A DNA stretch of 46,393 nucleotides from Treponema sp. (GCA_009781915.1 WQUW01000006.1:1-46393), one strand, 5' to 3'; positions 23,770-32,268 are shown, numbered from the stretch's first letter. Translations and numbers: made by a program. Notes: a model not told the origin generated them from the letters alone.

Positions 23770-24588
23770 TTAACCCCTTTCCCGTCCAAAAACAAGCGAG
23801 ATAGTCCCCCCGGTAAGCAAGCACAGCGCAGAAAAAATTATCTCAAAGCCGTTTCCAAATCCCCCCGGATACAGAACCAAAAGAGAGCCCGCCACAAGTC
23901 CCAAAACAGCGCCGTAGGTTTCTCCGGGCGCTTTTGCCAACAGCCAGCGCACCAGCGCGGCCCCGGCTAAAAGCCCTATTACCGTGCCAAGCGCCACCGG
24001 CACAATGAGCGGGATATTCAATTCAGAGACAGCTTGAACAACAGTGCGGTACAGCCCCATGACAAGGAGCAAGAACGAACCGGAAGTTCCGGGGATGATC
24101 ATCGCCACCGCGGCAAGCGCCCCCCCCGCCGCGAGGAACGCGAACACAGGCGGCGTAAAGGCAGTGTGCGGGGCGGCCTCTTCCACGGGCCCCAGCATGG
24201 CCATTAGCGCCATAAGCGACAGGGCGGCAATGCCGCACAGCGCCGCCGGAAGAGGGGGCAATATCGAGCCAGGCTTTTGTACCCTGCGGTACACCATCGG
24301 CATACTGCCCGCGATAATGCCGATAAAAAACCAGTAGGTTGGAACCGGATGATTCGCAAACAACACGGTAATTAGCCTACTAAAAAGGAAAATGCCCGCA
24401 ATGCCGCCAATTACTAGGGGAAGCAAAAATTTCCACGCGGCAAAGATTTTTTTGACATTGGGCGTAATAACCTGTATCAGGCGGTCGTACACATTAAACA
24501 CCACAGCGATTGTTCCCGCCGAAACTCCGGGAATCACCGTGGTAACGCCCAAAACAAGCCCGGCAATTGCCAATTTGATTAGTTCCAT
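23770..24588 (-). CDS. DUF368 family membrane protein
   Basis: A 272-residue integral membrane protein with about eight or nine hydrophobic helices. The two inverted family signatures are LVLGVTTVIPGVSAGTIAVVF near the N-terminus and MIIPGTSGSFLLLVMGLY near residue 170. DUF368 proteins have been implicated in recycling polyprenyl (undecaprenyl) phosphate across the cytoplasmic membrane for envelope synthesis. The gene is divergent from the Mrp operon. Confidence 0.88.
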   Translation of the reverse strand: MELIKLAIAGLVLGVTTVIPGVSAGTIAVVFNVYDRLIQVITPNVKKIFAAWKFLLPLVIGGIAGIFLFSRLITVLFANHPVPTYWFFIGIIAGSMPMVYRRVQKPGSILPPLPAALCGIAALSLMALMAMLGPVEEAAPHTAFTPPVFAFLAAGGALAAVAMIIPGTSGSFLLLVMGLYRTVVQAVSELNIPLIVPVALGTVIGLLAGAALVRWLLAKAPGETYGAVLGLVAGSLLVLYPGGFGNGFEIIFSALCLLTGGTISLVFGRERG

Positions 24589-24713
24589 AACGACATTAAT
24601 TGTATAGGAATTCCAGTGTAAAGAACAATAACGGCTAAGGGCTCCCGCGCCGCGATTCCGTGATAATGCCCCTCAAAGCCACCGGCCTGGAAAAAATCAT
24701 CGTATTCATGGTA

Positions 24714-24743
24714 TTGACGAAAAGTGAAATTCACTGATACCAT
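24714..24743 (+). promoter_or_regulatory. Mrp operon promoter with overlapping palindrome
   Basis: TTGACG (24714-24719), an 18-base spacer and TACCAT (24738-24743) form a candidate promoter. It is overlaid by a nested inverted repeat: an outer TGGTAT/ATACCA pair and an inner GTGAA-A-TTCAC. The arrangement looks like an operator for a dimeric regulator. Confidence 0.45.
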
Positions 24744-24808
24744 TGCAGTCGTGACTTTGCGGGGAAGGAAGGGATAGTAGTATTAACCGAGGCAACATTT
24801 TTACAATT

Positions 24809-25267
24809 TTGGCCCTGACTCTGGTGTGGGTAATCCTTATGGAGAACTTTAACCCCATTACCCTTGTAAGCGGGGCGCTGGTGAGCTGGGCATGCCTGGC
24901 CTACAGCAACAAGTTCCTCCCCTTTAGGAGAATTGAGAATGTCAATTTTCTTAGGCTGGTGCTGTACCCCTTTTTCCTGATCGGGCAGATATACGCATCC
25001 GGTCTTTATGTCATTAAGATAATTTTTTCGGGGGAACGGGTAGACGTAGTTGAAATAAAGACAAAAATAACCAACGATTCGCTGCGGGTTATCCTTGCCG
25101 ATTCCATAACGCTTACCCCCGGCTCCATTTTGCTGGACATGAACGATGACAAGTTAACGCTTGTGTGGTTAAGGCCAAAGACGGCTCCGGATCCGAAAGA
25201 TACTCATGATATAGACGGGCAGTTAAAGGCTAAACTGGAAAATCAGATTATTAAAGCGCAGAAATAG
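24809..25267 (+). CDS. mrpE: Na+/H+ antiporter subunit MrpE
   Basis: This 152-residue protein has MrpE/MnhE features: hydrophobic N-terminus LTLVWVILMENFNPITLVSGALVSW, then VDVVEIKTKITNDSLRVILADSITLTPGSILLD, the family's signature region. It is the first subunit of a multi-subunit cation/proton antiporter. The start is uncertain: TTG 24809 has no spaced ribosome-binding site. The frame is open back to 24755 without ATG or GTG, and GGAAGGAAGGG lies before an in-frame ATT at 24782. The real N-terminus could therefore be nine residues longer with a rare start. Confidence 0.85.
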   Translation: MALTLVWVILMENFNPITLVSGALVSWACLAYSNKFLPFRRIENVNFLRLVLYPFFLIGQIYASGLYVIKIIFSGERVDVVEIKTKITNDSLRVILADSITLTPGSILLDMNDDKLTLVWLRPKTAPDPKDTHDIDGQLKAKLENQIIKAQK

Positions 25268-25298
25268 GAACGCGTTGTAAGCGGGGTAGTGGGGTAGT

Positions 25299-25568
25299 AT
25301 GGAAATTTTGTTGTGGGTTATGTTGGCGTACCTTGTTCTCTTCCTTGTCAGGGTTGTAAGGGGGCCGTCTATATGGGACAGGCTTTTGGGAATGAGCCTT
25401 GTATCTACAAAAATTATCGTCATTATTGTAATTTCCGCCTCTCTTACAGAGTCGGCGTTTCTTTTGGACTTTGCGATTATCTACGCCCTTTTTGGGTTTA
25501 TTGGCATAATTTTTGTCGCCCTTTTTCTTGCTGAAAGAAGCTCCGGCAAAAAAAAGGAGGAACGATAG
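25299..25568 (+). CDS. mrpF: Na+/H+ antiporter subunit MrpF
   Basis: An 89-residue protein with three membrane helices. The conserved RVVRGPSIWDRLLGMSLVSTKII and FLLDFAIIYALFGFIG segments define MrpF/MnhF. The C-terminus is Lys/Glu-rich. It directly abuts mrpG (25569), consistent with one operon and complex stoichiometry. Confidence 0.9.
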   Translation: MEILLWVMLAYLVLFLVRVVRGPSIWDRLLGMSLVSTKIIVIIVISASLTESAFLLDFAIIYALFGFIGIIFVALFLAERSSGKKKEER

Positions 25569-25892
25569 TTGGAAAACCTGCACGTACTTATTGGCAGCGT
25601 TATTACCGTAATCGGCGCGGTGTTTATGTTCTTTGGCATCGTAGGCATATACAGGTTCAAGAACTTTTATCCGCGGATACTGATCACCTCAAAAATTGAC
25701 ACGGTAGGAATGTTGACATTCATGATAGGCATAGCCATCAGGCACGGCTTCAGCCATTTTTCCCTAAAAGTGTTGTTTATAACAACCATCATGATGATAC
25801 TTAACCCGCTTTTGGCTTACATTGTTACCCGATCCGCGTATTTGAGCGCGCACAAAATCGAGGACAGCCGCCAGTCCGGGAAAGAGGTGTAA
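25569..25892 (+). CDS. mrpG: Na+/H+ antiporter subunit MrpG
   Basis: A 107-residue protein with three helices. FMFFGIVGIYRFKNFYPRILITSKIDTVG and NPLLAYIVTRSAY are MrpG/MnhG signatures. It starts with TTG immediately after the mrpF stop; the end of mrpF supplies GGAGG. It ends two bases before the next gene. Confidence 0.9.
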   Translation: MENLHVLIGSVITVIGAVFMFFGIVGIYRFKNFYPRILITSKIDTVGMLTFMIGIAIRHGFSHFSLKVLFITTIMMILNPLLAYIVTRSAYLSAHKIEDSRQSGKEV

Positions 25893-25893
25893 C

Positions 25894-26832
25894 GTGATAT
25901 ATCCAATGCTTGCCCTGTGGATAATAAGCGCCCTGCTTATTCTAAGGGAAAACAACAACACCAGAATACTTATTTACATGGGGATATTCGGCTTAATATC
26001 CGCCATTTGCTTCTACATTCTTGGCGCTCCCGATGTGGCTATGGCAGAGGCCGCCATAAGCGCCTTTACCACCGTTTTTATCATAGTTCTACTGGAAAGG
26101 TTTTACGGCATTGGGGGGGACAGGGAAGAGCAGGAAGATCAGGCCAAGCGGACAAAGACCAGCCCCGTAAAGTACCTGTTGCCCGCGGGCTTTACCGCCG
26201 CCATATTCTTTCTGTCGGTGTACTTTATGCCCGACAACGAGGTAAATACGTACCTTAAAGATTTTTACCTGGCAAGATTCAGGGAAGATGTGGGCGGGCT
26301 AAACCCCGTAGCGACCATTTTGCTAAGTTATCGTATGTACGACACCTTGTTCGAGGCATTAGTGCTGGTTGTCGCTGTCGTCGGGGTAATACATATGTCC
26401 GATTTCAGCGAAATAGCCGCCAAAGACGGCAAGCACAGCGAGATAGAAGGCTACAGCATGGCTATATTCGCAATGCGCATAATCTGCCCCTTAATACTTA
26501 TCTTTGGCGTGTATCTTATCCTTAACGGGCATATATCCGCCGGCGGGGGCTTTGTGGGCGGGCTTGCGATAGCCTCCTTCTTCGTGGCAAGGTTTATGAT
26601 ATACAACATATACGACCTGCCCATTCTTAAAGTGAACAAAATGGAAGAACTGGTATTTGTCGCCATTGCGCTATTGGCGGTGGCGGCGGCGTTCCAAGGC
26701 TTGTTTAGCTACGCCCTTACCCCCCTGTTAAAAGAGATTTACCTTATTGTAATGAATGCGCTAATAGGGCTAAAAGTGGCGTGCGGGTTTATCATCTTGT
26801 TCTACAGATATGTAGCTATCGAAAGGAAATAA
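25894..26832 (+). CDS. Fused MrpA C-terminal (DUF4040) and MrpB subunit
   Basis: This 312-residue protein combines two modules. Residues 1-75 are an MbhD/DUF4040-type domain, equivalent to the C-terminal end of MrpA (GAPDVAMAEAAISAFTTVFIIVLLERFYG). Residues about 185-310 are MrpB (RIICPLILIFGVYLILNGHISAGGGFVGGLA). The middle (95-170) has an MbhE-like membrane segment and loop. In the archaeal Mbh complex these are separate MbhD, E and F subunits. The large antiporter-like N-terminal part of MrpA is not present here or elsewhere in the operon. It starts with GTG. Confidence 0.85.
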   Translation: MIYPMLALWIISALLILRENNNTRILIYMGIFGLISAICFYILGAPDVAMAEAAISAFTTVFIIVLLERFYGIGGDREEQEDQAKRTKTSPVKYLLPAGFTAAIFFLSVYFMPDNEVNTYLKDFYLARFREDVGGLNPVATILLSYRMYDTLFEALVLVVAVVGVIHMSDFSEIAAKDGKHSEIEGYSMAIFAMRIICPLILIFGVYLILNGHISAGGGFVGGLAIASFFVARFMIYNIYDLPILKVNKMEELVFVAIALLAVAAAFQGLFSYALTPLLKEIYLIVMNALIGLKVACGFIILFYRYVAIERK

Positions 26833-26836
26833 GGCT

Positions 26837-27196
26837 ATGAGATTTGAATTGGTGGAAGTTTTCGCTGTTCTCATGTTTTTTGTAAGTTTTTACGGGCTTA
26901 TTGTGAGCAGGAATGTCATAAAGTCCATAGTTTTCATTGTGGTAATGGAAACGGCTGTTATCATGTTTTTTCTGACCCTTGGCTACCGGGCGGGGATTCT
27001 GGCTCCAATAGGCCCCCACTTGGATAGCGTGTACGGGTTTGAGATGCTGGCGGATCCCTTTCCTCAGGCGCTCATGATAACGGCGATTGTTATCGGGCTT
27101 TGCGTTACGGCTGTAATGGTAATTATGGCGATTACGTTAATGCGAAAGTTTAACTCGACAGACTGGGACACCATTAAAAGAAAGGGTATGGAATAG
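26837..27196 (+). CDS. mrpC: Na+/H+ antiporter subunit MrpC (NuoK-like)
   Basis: This 119-residue NuoK-like protein has three helices. Conserved features are GLIVSRNVIKSIVFIVVMETAVIMFFL and ADPFPQALMITAIVIGLCVTAVMV, the MrpC/NuoK signature with the buried acidic residue in METAV. It starts four bases after the preceding gene. Confidence 0.9.
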   Translation: MRFELVEVFAVLMFFVSFYGLIVSRNVIKSIVFIVVMETAVIMFFLTLGYRAGILAPIGPHLDSVYGFEMLADPFPQALMITAIVIGLCVTAVMVIMAITLMRKFNSTDWDTIKRKGME

Positions 27197-27201
27197 GATA
27201 T

Positions 27202-28791
27202 ATGCTTACTTATATTGTCATCGCTCCGATAGTGATAGCGGTTCTCTTGTACCTTCTCCCTTTTGAAAGAACAGCCAGAGCCATCGCCATTGCCGCCCAA
27301 GCCGCCCTGACAGCTTATGCGTATTGGATTTTCTCGCTCAGCAAAGAGGGGGATATTATTACCATAGTGGGGGGCCATTACAGCGTTTTGGGGATCGCTC
27401 TTGTGGCGGACAGCATGTCGGCTTTCTTTGTGCTGCTTACAGGCTTTTTCTTTTTGGTTGCCGTCATTTACAGTTACGCTGAAAACCACAGCCGCCTGTT
27501 CTGGTTTCTTATGTTTATTTGGCAGGGATCGCTGTTGGGGATTTTCCTGTCGGGGGATATGTTCAATATCTTCGTACTGGTAGAAGTCGCCACAGTCATA
27601 GTTGCCGTGCTTATCATGTACAACCAGCAAAACAGGTCTTTGTACGACGGCATGATTTATTTTACCGTGAACATCGTTGTCATGCAGTTTTATCTTTTGG
27701 GCATAGGATACCTGTACAGGCTGGTAGGCACAATGGACATAAACCGCGCCGCGGAACTGGTCGGCGGCTACGACCGTCATTACCTTATACTGCCCTATGC
27801 CCTTATAATGACCTTTGTTGCCCTTAAGTGCGCGTTATTACCCCTGTATAGCTGGCTTCCCAAGGCCCACGGCTCCCCGGCCGCTCCGCCGGCGGTGTCC
27901 GCGATTCTTTCAGGGCTGCACATAAAATGCGCCGTGTATCTCTTTTTAAGGTTTCAAACAATTTTTCACCCCATTGACGCATCGCAGTTCTTCCTTGCCG
28001 TTGGTATCATTACCGGCATTGTAGGGTTTATTTTCGCCATGTCCCAGACAGACATAAAGCTCATACTCGCGTACCATACCATTTCCCAAGTTGGCCTTAT
28101 TTTTACCGGGCTTAACATACCCGACGTATACGCCGAACTTGGGGGGCTGTACCACACCATAAACCACGCTCTATTTAAGGGGGGGCTCTTTCTTAGCGCC
28201 GGGGTAATTGTAAAAGCGTACCACACAAGGGACGTGTACAAAATCCGCGGCCTTATGAGAACATACCCCGTAATAGGGGCTGCCACGTTAATGGCCATTT
28301 TCGGCATTACCGGAGCGCCATTCTTTAACGGAAGCATCTCCAAGTACTTTATGGCGACCGGGGCGGAAAGCCTTTTGAACGGGGTACTTATCTTTATGAG
28401 TTTGGGGACGATAATTTCTTTCGTAAAATACTCCACCATGCTTTTTGGCAAGAGGGAGTCTGGGGAAGAAGTAGTCAAAATTTCCGCGCTTAAACAAATA
28501 TCCATCCTGATTATGGGGGTGCTGTGTTTTGTTACGGGCATCTTCGGCGTCCAGTCCATAGAGTTCCTGTTTGGCGTTACCGTCAGCATTGACATAATGG
28601 GGTACTTGGAGAAAATAATAATTTTCTTTGTAAGCCTCGGGGCAGGGTACCTGATATACAAGTACTATGTAAAGAAAAGCGCCCTGCTTAAGCGCTTAAA
28701 ACACTTCGAGCTGGGGTTCAGGGGGATATGCGCGGCAATGGGTGTATTTTTTGCCGTTATTTTAATATTTGTCGGATTTTTTACCCGTTAA
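27202..28791 (+). CDS. mrpD: Antiporter-like proton-channel subunit MrpD
   Basis: This 529-residue protein of the NuoL/M/N-MrpA/D family has about 14 helices. The key transmembrane Glu is in FNIFVLVEVATVIV and a conserved Lys is in PLYSWLPKAHGSPAAPPAVSAIL. Further conserved parts are SQTDIKLILAYHTISQVGLI and NHALFKGGLFLSAG. It should be the ion-translocating subunit. It is the only large antiporter subunit of the operon, whereas standard Mrp has both MrpA and MrpD. Confidence 0.9.
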   Translation: MLTYIVIAPIVIAVLLYLLPFERTARAIAIAAQAALTAYAYWIFSLSKEGDIITIVGGHYSVLGIALVADSMSAFFVLLTGFFFLVAVIYSYAENHSRLFWFLMFIWQGSLLGIFLSGDMFNIFVLVEVATVIVAVLIMYNQQNRSLYDGMIYFTVNIVVMQFYLLGIGYLYRLVGTMDINRAAELVGGYDRHYLILPYALIMTFVALKCALLPLYSWLPKAHGSPAAPPAVSAILSGLHIKCAVYLFLRFQTIFHPIDASQFFLAVGIITGIVGFIFAMSQTDIKLILAYHTISQVGLIFTGLNIPDVYAELGGLYHTINHALFKGGLFLSAGVIVKAYHTRDVYKIRGLMRTYPVIGAATLMAIFGITGAPFFNGSISKYFMATGAESLLNGVLIFMSLGTIISFVKYSTMLFGKRESGEEVVKISALKQISILIMGVLCFVTGIFGVQSIEFLFGVTVSIDIMGYLEKIIIFFVSLGAGYLIYKYYVKKSALLKRLKHFELGFRGICAAMGVFFAVILIFVGFFTR

Positions 28792-28803
28792 GGAGAGCGA
28801 ATT

Positions 28804-29259
28804 ATGGATGTGTATGCAAGACTTAAAGAACTGAACCTGACTCTGCCGGATCTTCCCGCCATAGGGGGGATTTACAAACCCGTGCGGCAGGCGGGGGACT
28901 GCCTGTACGTGTCAGGCCAGTTAGCAATCAGAAACGGCGAACCGGTGTTTCCGGGGAAGCTTGGTGGCGGGGTAACTGTCGAGGAAGGACAGGAAGCGGC
29001 AAGGGCCTGCGTGCTTAATGCCCTGAGCCATCTTCACAACGCCTTGGGAGACCTTAACAAGATCAAAGGCGTGGTAAGATCCCTTGTGTTTGTCCAAAGC
29101 GCCGAGGGCTTTAGCCAGCAGCCTCTGGTGGCTAACGGGGCCACGGGCCTACTAAGGGATATTTGGGGCGAGGACGGCCTTGGCGCGCGGTCGGCTTTTG
29201 GGGCCAATGAACTGCCCCGTGGCGTAAGCGTGGAAATAGAGTTTATTTTCGCGGTTTAA
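28804..29259 (+). CDS. RidA family protein
   Basis: This 151-residue YjgF/RidA-type protein is of the longer subclass. Signatures are YVSGQLAIRNGEPVFPGKLG in the N-terminal half and RSAFGANELPRGVSVEIEFIF at the end. RidA proteins hydrolyse reactive enamines/imines released by PLP enzymes. It precedes a PLP-dependent enzyme gene by 24 bases, supporting this role. AGGAGAG precedes the ATG. Confidence 0.88.
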   Translation: MDVYARLKELNLTLPDLPAIGGIYKPVRQAGDCLYVSGQLAIRNGEPVFPGKLGGGVTVEEGQEAARACVLNALSHLHNALGDLNKIKGVVRSLVFVQSAEGFSQQPLVANGATGLLRDIWGEDGLGARSAFGANELPRGVSVEIEFIFAV

Positions 29260-29283
29260 GGTCGCGGAAAAAGGCGGTGCGAA

Positions 29284-30435
29284 ATGGAAAAAAGCAATTA
29301 CGTTCTGGAAAACACGGAAGAGTTAATCAGCCCGGCGCTTGTTTATTACAAGGACATAATCCTTGATAACACCAAGCGCATCATAGAAATGGCCGGTGGG
29401 CCGCAGTACCTGTGGCCCCACGTAAAGTCGCATAAGGCCGCCGGAATGATTGACATGCAGATTGGCCTAGGCATAACACGGTTCAAGTGCGCCACCGTTG
29501 CTGAAGCCGAAGTTACGGCGGAAGCCGGAGCGGCCCAAATCCGCGCCGGGACGCTTTGTCCGGAACGTTCCCCCCTGCACATCATTTTGGCCTTTCCGCT
29601 TGTCGGCCCCAATATCGCCCGCTATTTGCGCCTAGCAAAGGCGTACCCGCAGACGGTTTTTTACGCCATAGGCGATGATTTTGAATGTCTTTCGGCCTTG
29701 GCTGGTGAGGCCTGCCAGATGGGGATGAACATGAATGTCCTTGTTGATACGGACATTGGTATGCACCGCACCGGCGTTTCCCTTGACGCGCTGGAATCCC
29801 TGTACGAGCGCTGCGCTCTCTTAAAAGGCATAACGGTAAAGGGCCTACATTGCTATGACGGACACTCTAGGGATCAGGATTTAGAACAGCGCAGGGCAAG
29901 GCTTGAAGAAAACGACCGCAAAGTGCTTCAGATACAGAAATCGCTTGTACAGAAAGGGCTTGAGTGCGGAATATTGGTCATGGGGGGAACCCCCAGCTTT
30001 CCCTGCCGGACAGGTCAGGAACATTTTTACCTGTCTCCGGGAACGCTTTTTATCGGCGACTGGGGGTATTACGCCAAATTTCCGGACATTGCCTTTACCC
30101 CCGGCGCGGCGGTGTTTTGCCGGGTAGTGAGCCATCAGACGAAAAACACCTTCACCCTGGACTTGGGCCACAAGGGAATCGCCGCAGACCCTGCCGGAGA
30201 TCGCGGAATAATCACGGGGCTGGAAGAAGCCAAGCCCGTGTTTCAAAGCGAGGAGCATTGGGTGTTCTCACTTCCGCCTGGCAAAGAGCTGCCCCCCATT
30301 GGCAGCAGCCAGTACGTAATTCCCGCCCATATTTGCCCAACATCGGCCCTTTATCCCGAACTACAGGTCGCGCAGGGCGGAAAAATTGTCGGGCAGTGGC
30401 AGGTAAGCGCAAGGAACCGCAAGATAACGTATTAG
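29284..30435 (+). CDS. D-threonine aldolase / D-serine dehydratase-like PLP enzyme
   Basis: This 383-residue fold-III PLP enzyme is of the alanine racemase-like N-domain / D-serine dehydratase-like C-domain type. The PLP Lys lies in WPHVKSHKAAGM near residue 50. PLP phosphate and sugar binding residues are around GIGMHRTGV-like DTDIGMHRTGVS and GGTPSFP. Metal ligands are expected at the conserved His and Cys of VIPAHICPTSALY. It acts on D-amino acids, but whether the substrate is D-threonine or D-serine cannot be told. RidA upstream would detoxify enamine products, which favours a dehydratase or deaminase. Confidence 0.82.
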   Translation: MEKSNYVLENTEELISPALVYYKDIILDNTKRIIEMAGGPQYLWPHVKSHKAAGMIDMQIGLGITRFKCATVAEAEVTAEAGAAQIRAGTLCPERSPLHIILAFPLVGPNIARYLRLAKAYPQTVFYAIGDDFECLSALAGEACQMGMNMNVLVDTDIGMHRTGVSLDALESLYERCALLKGITVKGLHCYDGHSRDQDLEQRRARLEENDRKVLQIQKSLVQKGLECGILVMGGTPSFPCRTGQEHFYLSPGTLFIGDWGYYAKFPDIAFTPGAAVFCRVVSHQTKNTFTLDLGHKGIAADPAGDRGIITGLEEAKPVFQSEEHWVFSLPPGKELPPIGSSQYVIPAHICPTSALYPELQVAQGGKIVGQWQVSARNRKITY

Positions 30436-30443
30436 CTGACGTG

Positions 30444-30472
30444 TTGACAGTAACGCGAATTGGTGATACTTT
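30444..30472 (+). promoter_or_regulatory. Possible promoter of the rhodanese lipoprotein
   Basis: TTGACA (30444-30449) is followed after 17 bases by TACTTT with a preceding TG pair (extended -10). It sits in the 160-base gap after the PLP-enzyme gene; nothing else was recognised in that gap. Confidence 0.35.
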
Positions 30473-30595
30473 GGACGCGGCGGCGTATTTTTCGCGCCGG
30501 AAAGCTAACGATAAACAAATATTGATAACACACCTGTGCCAGACACCCGTCGTTATACCAAAAAAGTAGTGTTATTTAATAAACAGGAGTTTCAC

Positions 30596-31501
30596 ATGAA
30601 GAAAATGGTTAGAGTTTTAGGCATTGCGGTTCTTACCGCGATAATCGGTTTTTCAGCGGCAGGCTGCCAGAGGCGGGAGGGCGTTATCCTCCCGGGAATG
30701 GGTCAGGTGGAGCCGAGAACGGGGGTACATAACCCTCATTCATTAATCAATGTGGGCCAGCTTTTGCACCTGATGGGAAGGGATGACGTTATACTGGTAG
30801 ATGTTTCGGAGACGCCGACTCAGGTTATACCCGGAGCCGTCTGGCTTGACCACACTTTGCTTATACATGACGTTGATGGCGGCAGACAGATGACGCAGAC
30901 CCTGGAAGTTCATGAATATGTTTTGGGACGCCACGGCATCAGTAATGATCACACCATTGTTCTTTATTGCAATCAGTTCAACCTTTGGGCTACCCGTATA
31001 CTTTTGCATCTCAGGGCTATAGGCCACGACAAGGTAAAACTGCTTGACGGCGGCACAAGCGCGTGGATTGCCGCGGGCGGGAGTGTGCATAGCGGGCCCC
31101 AGCCCTCCAGAGCCCCGGCGCAGTTCAGAGCCGTAAACCGGGTGGGCTTTTTCCGCGCCGATCTGGCGGATGTTTTGGATGCCAAGCACAACCCGAATTG
31201 GGCGATTCTTGATGTCAGGACTCAAGCCGAATGGGATGCCGGACGGATACCAAGCGCCATCCAGTTTACGTTTCCCACTGATGTCCGAAACCCTGACGGG
31301 ACATTCAGGTCAGCCGGGGACTTTGAAGAACTGTTCAGGGATATTTCCCCAGACCAAAGAATCATTGTGTACTGTCTGGGCGGCACAAGATCGGCGAATA
31401 TGTGGTTTGTATTCACCGACATCCTTGGCTGGCCGCAGCGGACTTTGCTTTCCTACGGCTGGTGGCACTACGAAGCCTCTGGTTCGCCGATTGAGCGCTA
31501 A
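30596..31501 (+). CDS. Exported double-rhodanese lipoprotein
   Basis: The start at ATG 30596 has AGGAG upstream and gives a lipoprotein signal (GFSAAGC, Cys near 23), whereas the ORF-track start does not. Two rhodanese domains follow. The first (about 45-165) has VILVDVSETPTQVIPGAV and a Cys in LYCNQFNLW. The second (about 180-300) has ILDVRTQAEWDAGRIPSAI and the active loop YCLGGTRSANMW. It resembles thiosulfate:cyanide sulfurtransferases moved to the periplasm or outer surface. The substrate is unknown. Confidence 0.82.
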   Translation: MKKMVRVLGIAVLTAIIGFSAAGCQRREGVILPGMGQVEPRTGVHNPHSLINVGQLLHLMGRDDVILVDVSETPTQVIPGAVWLDHTLLIHDVDGGRQMTQTLEVHEYVLGRHGISNDHTIVLYCNQFNLWATRILLHLRAIGHDKVKLLDGGTSAWIAAGGSVHSGPQPSRAPAQFRAVNRVGFFRADLADVLDAKHNPNWAILDVRTQAEWDAGRIPSAIQFTFPTDVRNPDGTFRSAGDFEELFRDISPDQRIIVYCLGGTRSANMWFVFTDILGWPQRTLLSYGWWHYEASGSPIER

Positions 31502-31504
31502 GGG

Positions 31505-31532
31505 TTAAGGCAGGCCGCCCGGCCTGCCTTAA
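31505..31532 (+). terminator. Intrinsic terminator after the rhodanese gene
   Basis: TTAAGGCAGGCC-GCCC-GGCCTGCCTTAA is a perfect 12-bp stem with a 4-base loop followed by ATTTATT. It separates the rhodanese gene from the rplU operon. Confidence 0.75.
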
Positions 31533-31549
31533 ATTTATTGACAGCATAC

Positions 31550-31579
31550 TTGACCAAACCGCCCGTTTCAGGGTATAAA
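31550..31579 (+). promoter_or_regulatory. Promoter of the rplU-obg operon
   Basis: TTGACC (31550-31555), an 18-base spacer and TATAAA (31574-31579) lie 34 bases upstream of rplU. A second TTGACA at 31538 has no matching -10. Confidence 0.55.
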
Positions 31580-31612
31580 ATTCTTTCAAGTTGTGTTCGA
31601 GAAGGATAGTCT

Positions 31613-31924
31613 ATGTATGCATTGATGGAATTCAAGGGGAAACAGTACAAGGCCGAAAAAGGGGCGCTTTTGCAAGTCGACAGGATTGACGCGGAGCCCG
31701 GTTCGGCTGTGGATATTGATTCGGTACTCCTTGTTTCGGGGGATACGGTAACGGTGGGGGCCCCGTACGTTAAGGGAGCCAAGGTCAAGGCGGTGGTGGA
31801 AAGCCATAAAAAGGCGGCCAAGATCATCGTGTTCAAGTACAAGCCCAAGAAGGATTACCGGCGCAAGCAGGGCCACCGCCAGCAGTATTCGGTAATCAAG
31901 GTTCAGGACATTATCGGGGCCTAA
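31613..31924 (+). CDS. rplU: 50S ribosomal protein L21
   Basis: The 103-residue L21 begins MYALMEFKGKQYKAEKGALLQVDRI and ends with the RNA-binding KKDYRRKQGHRQQYSVIKV. Length and sequence are standard. It is the first gene of the conserved rplU-prp-rpmA-obgE block. Confidence 0.95.
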   Translation: MYALMEFKGKQYKAEKGALLQVDRIDAEPGSAVDIDSVLLVSGDTVTVGAPYVKGAKVKAVVESHKKAAKIIVFKYKPKKDYRRKQGHRQQYSVIKVQDIIGA

Positions 31925-31934
31925 CCTTACGCCC

Positions 31935-32267
31935 ATGATTCAGGTTGACATGGTTTTGGACGGGGCGGGTCTGCTCGCGTCCTGCCGGGTATCCGGTCAC
32001 GCGGGGGCTGGCAAGCGGGGCGGCGATATTGTCTGCGCCGCGGTTTCGGTTCTTGCCCGGACGCTTGTGCAAGTCCTTTCCGGAAGGGAAGGTATAACAG
32101 TCCGGGGCAGTATCCCGGAGCGGGGAGATTTTTGGATGGAAGCGGAGTATACCCCCCAAGGTAAGGGGTTTCTTGCCGGGGCCGGGGCCTTCTTTGTCGA
32201 GGGGGCGCTGTCCGTTTCCGCCGAATTTCCGGCGTATTGCAAGGTAATTATTGATCGGAGGAATTGA
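31935..32267 (+). CDS. prp: Ribosomal-processing cysteine protease Prp
   Basis: This 110-residue YsxB/Prp protein sits in its usual place between rplU and rpmA. The catalytic pair is visible as His22 (SGHAGAG) and Cys34 ([11 protein letters not shown]), with Asp31 between. In Firmicutes Prp removes an N-terminal extension from L27. Here the next gene encodes L27 without such an extension, so the substrate is not obvious. Confidence 0.88.
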   Translation: MIQVDMVLDGAGLLASCRVSGHAGAGKRGGDIVCAAVSVLARTLVQVLSGREGITVRGSIPERGDFWMEAEYTPQGKGFLAGAGAFFVEGALSVSAEFPAYCKVIIDRRN

Positions 32268-32268
32268 T

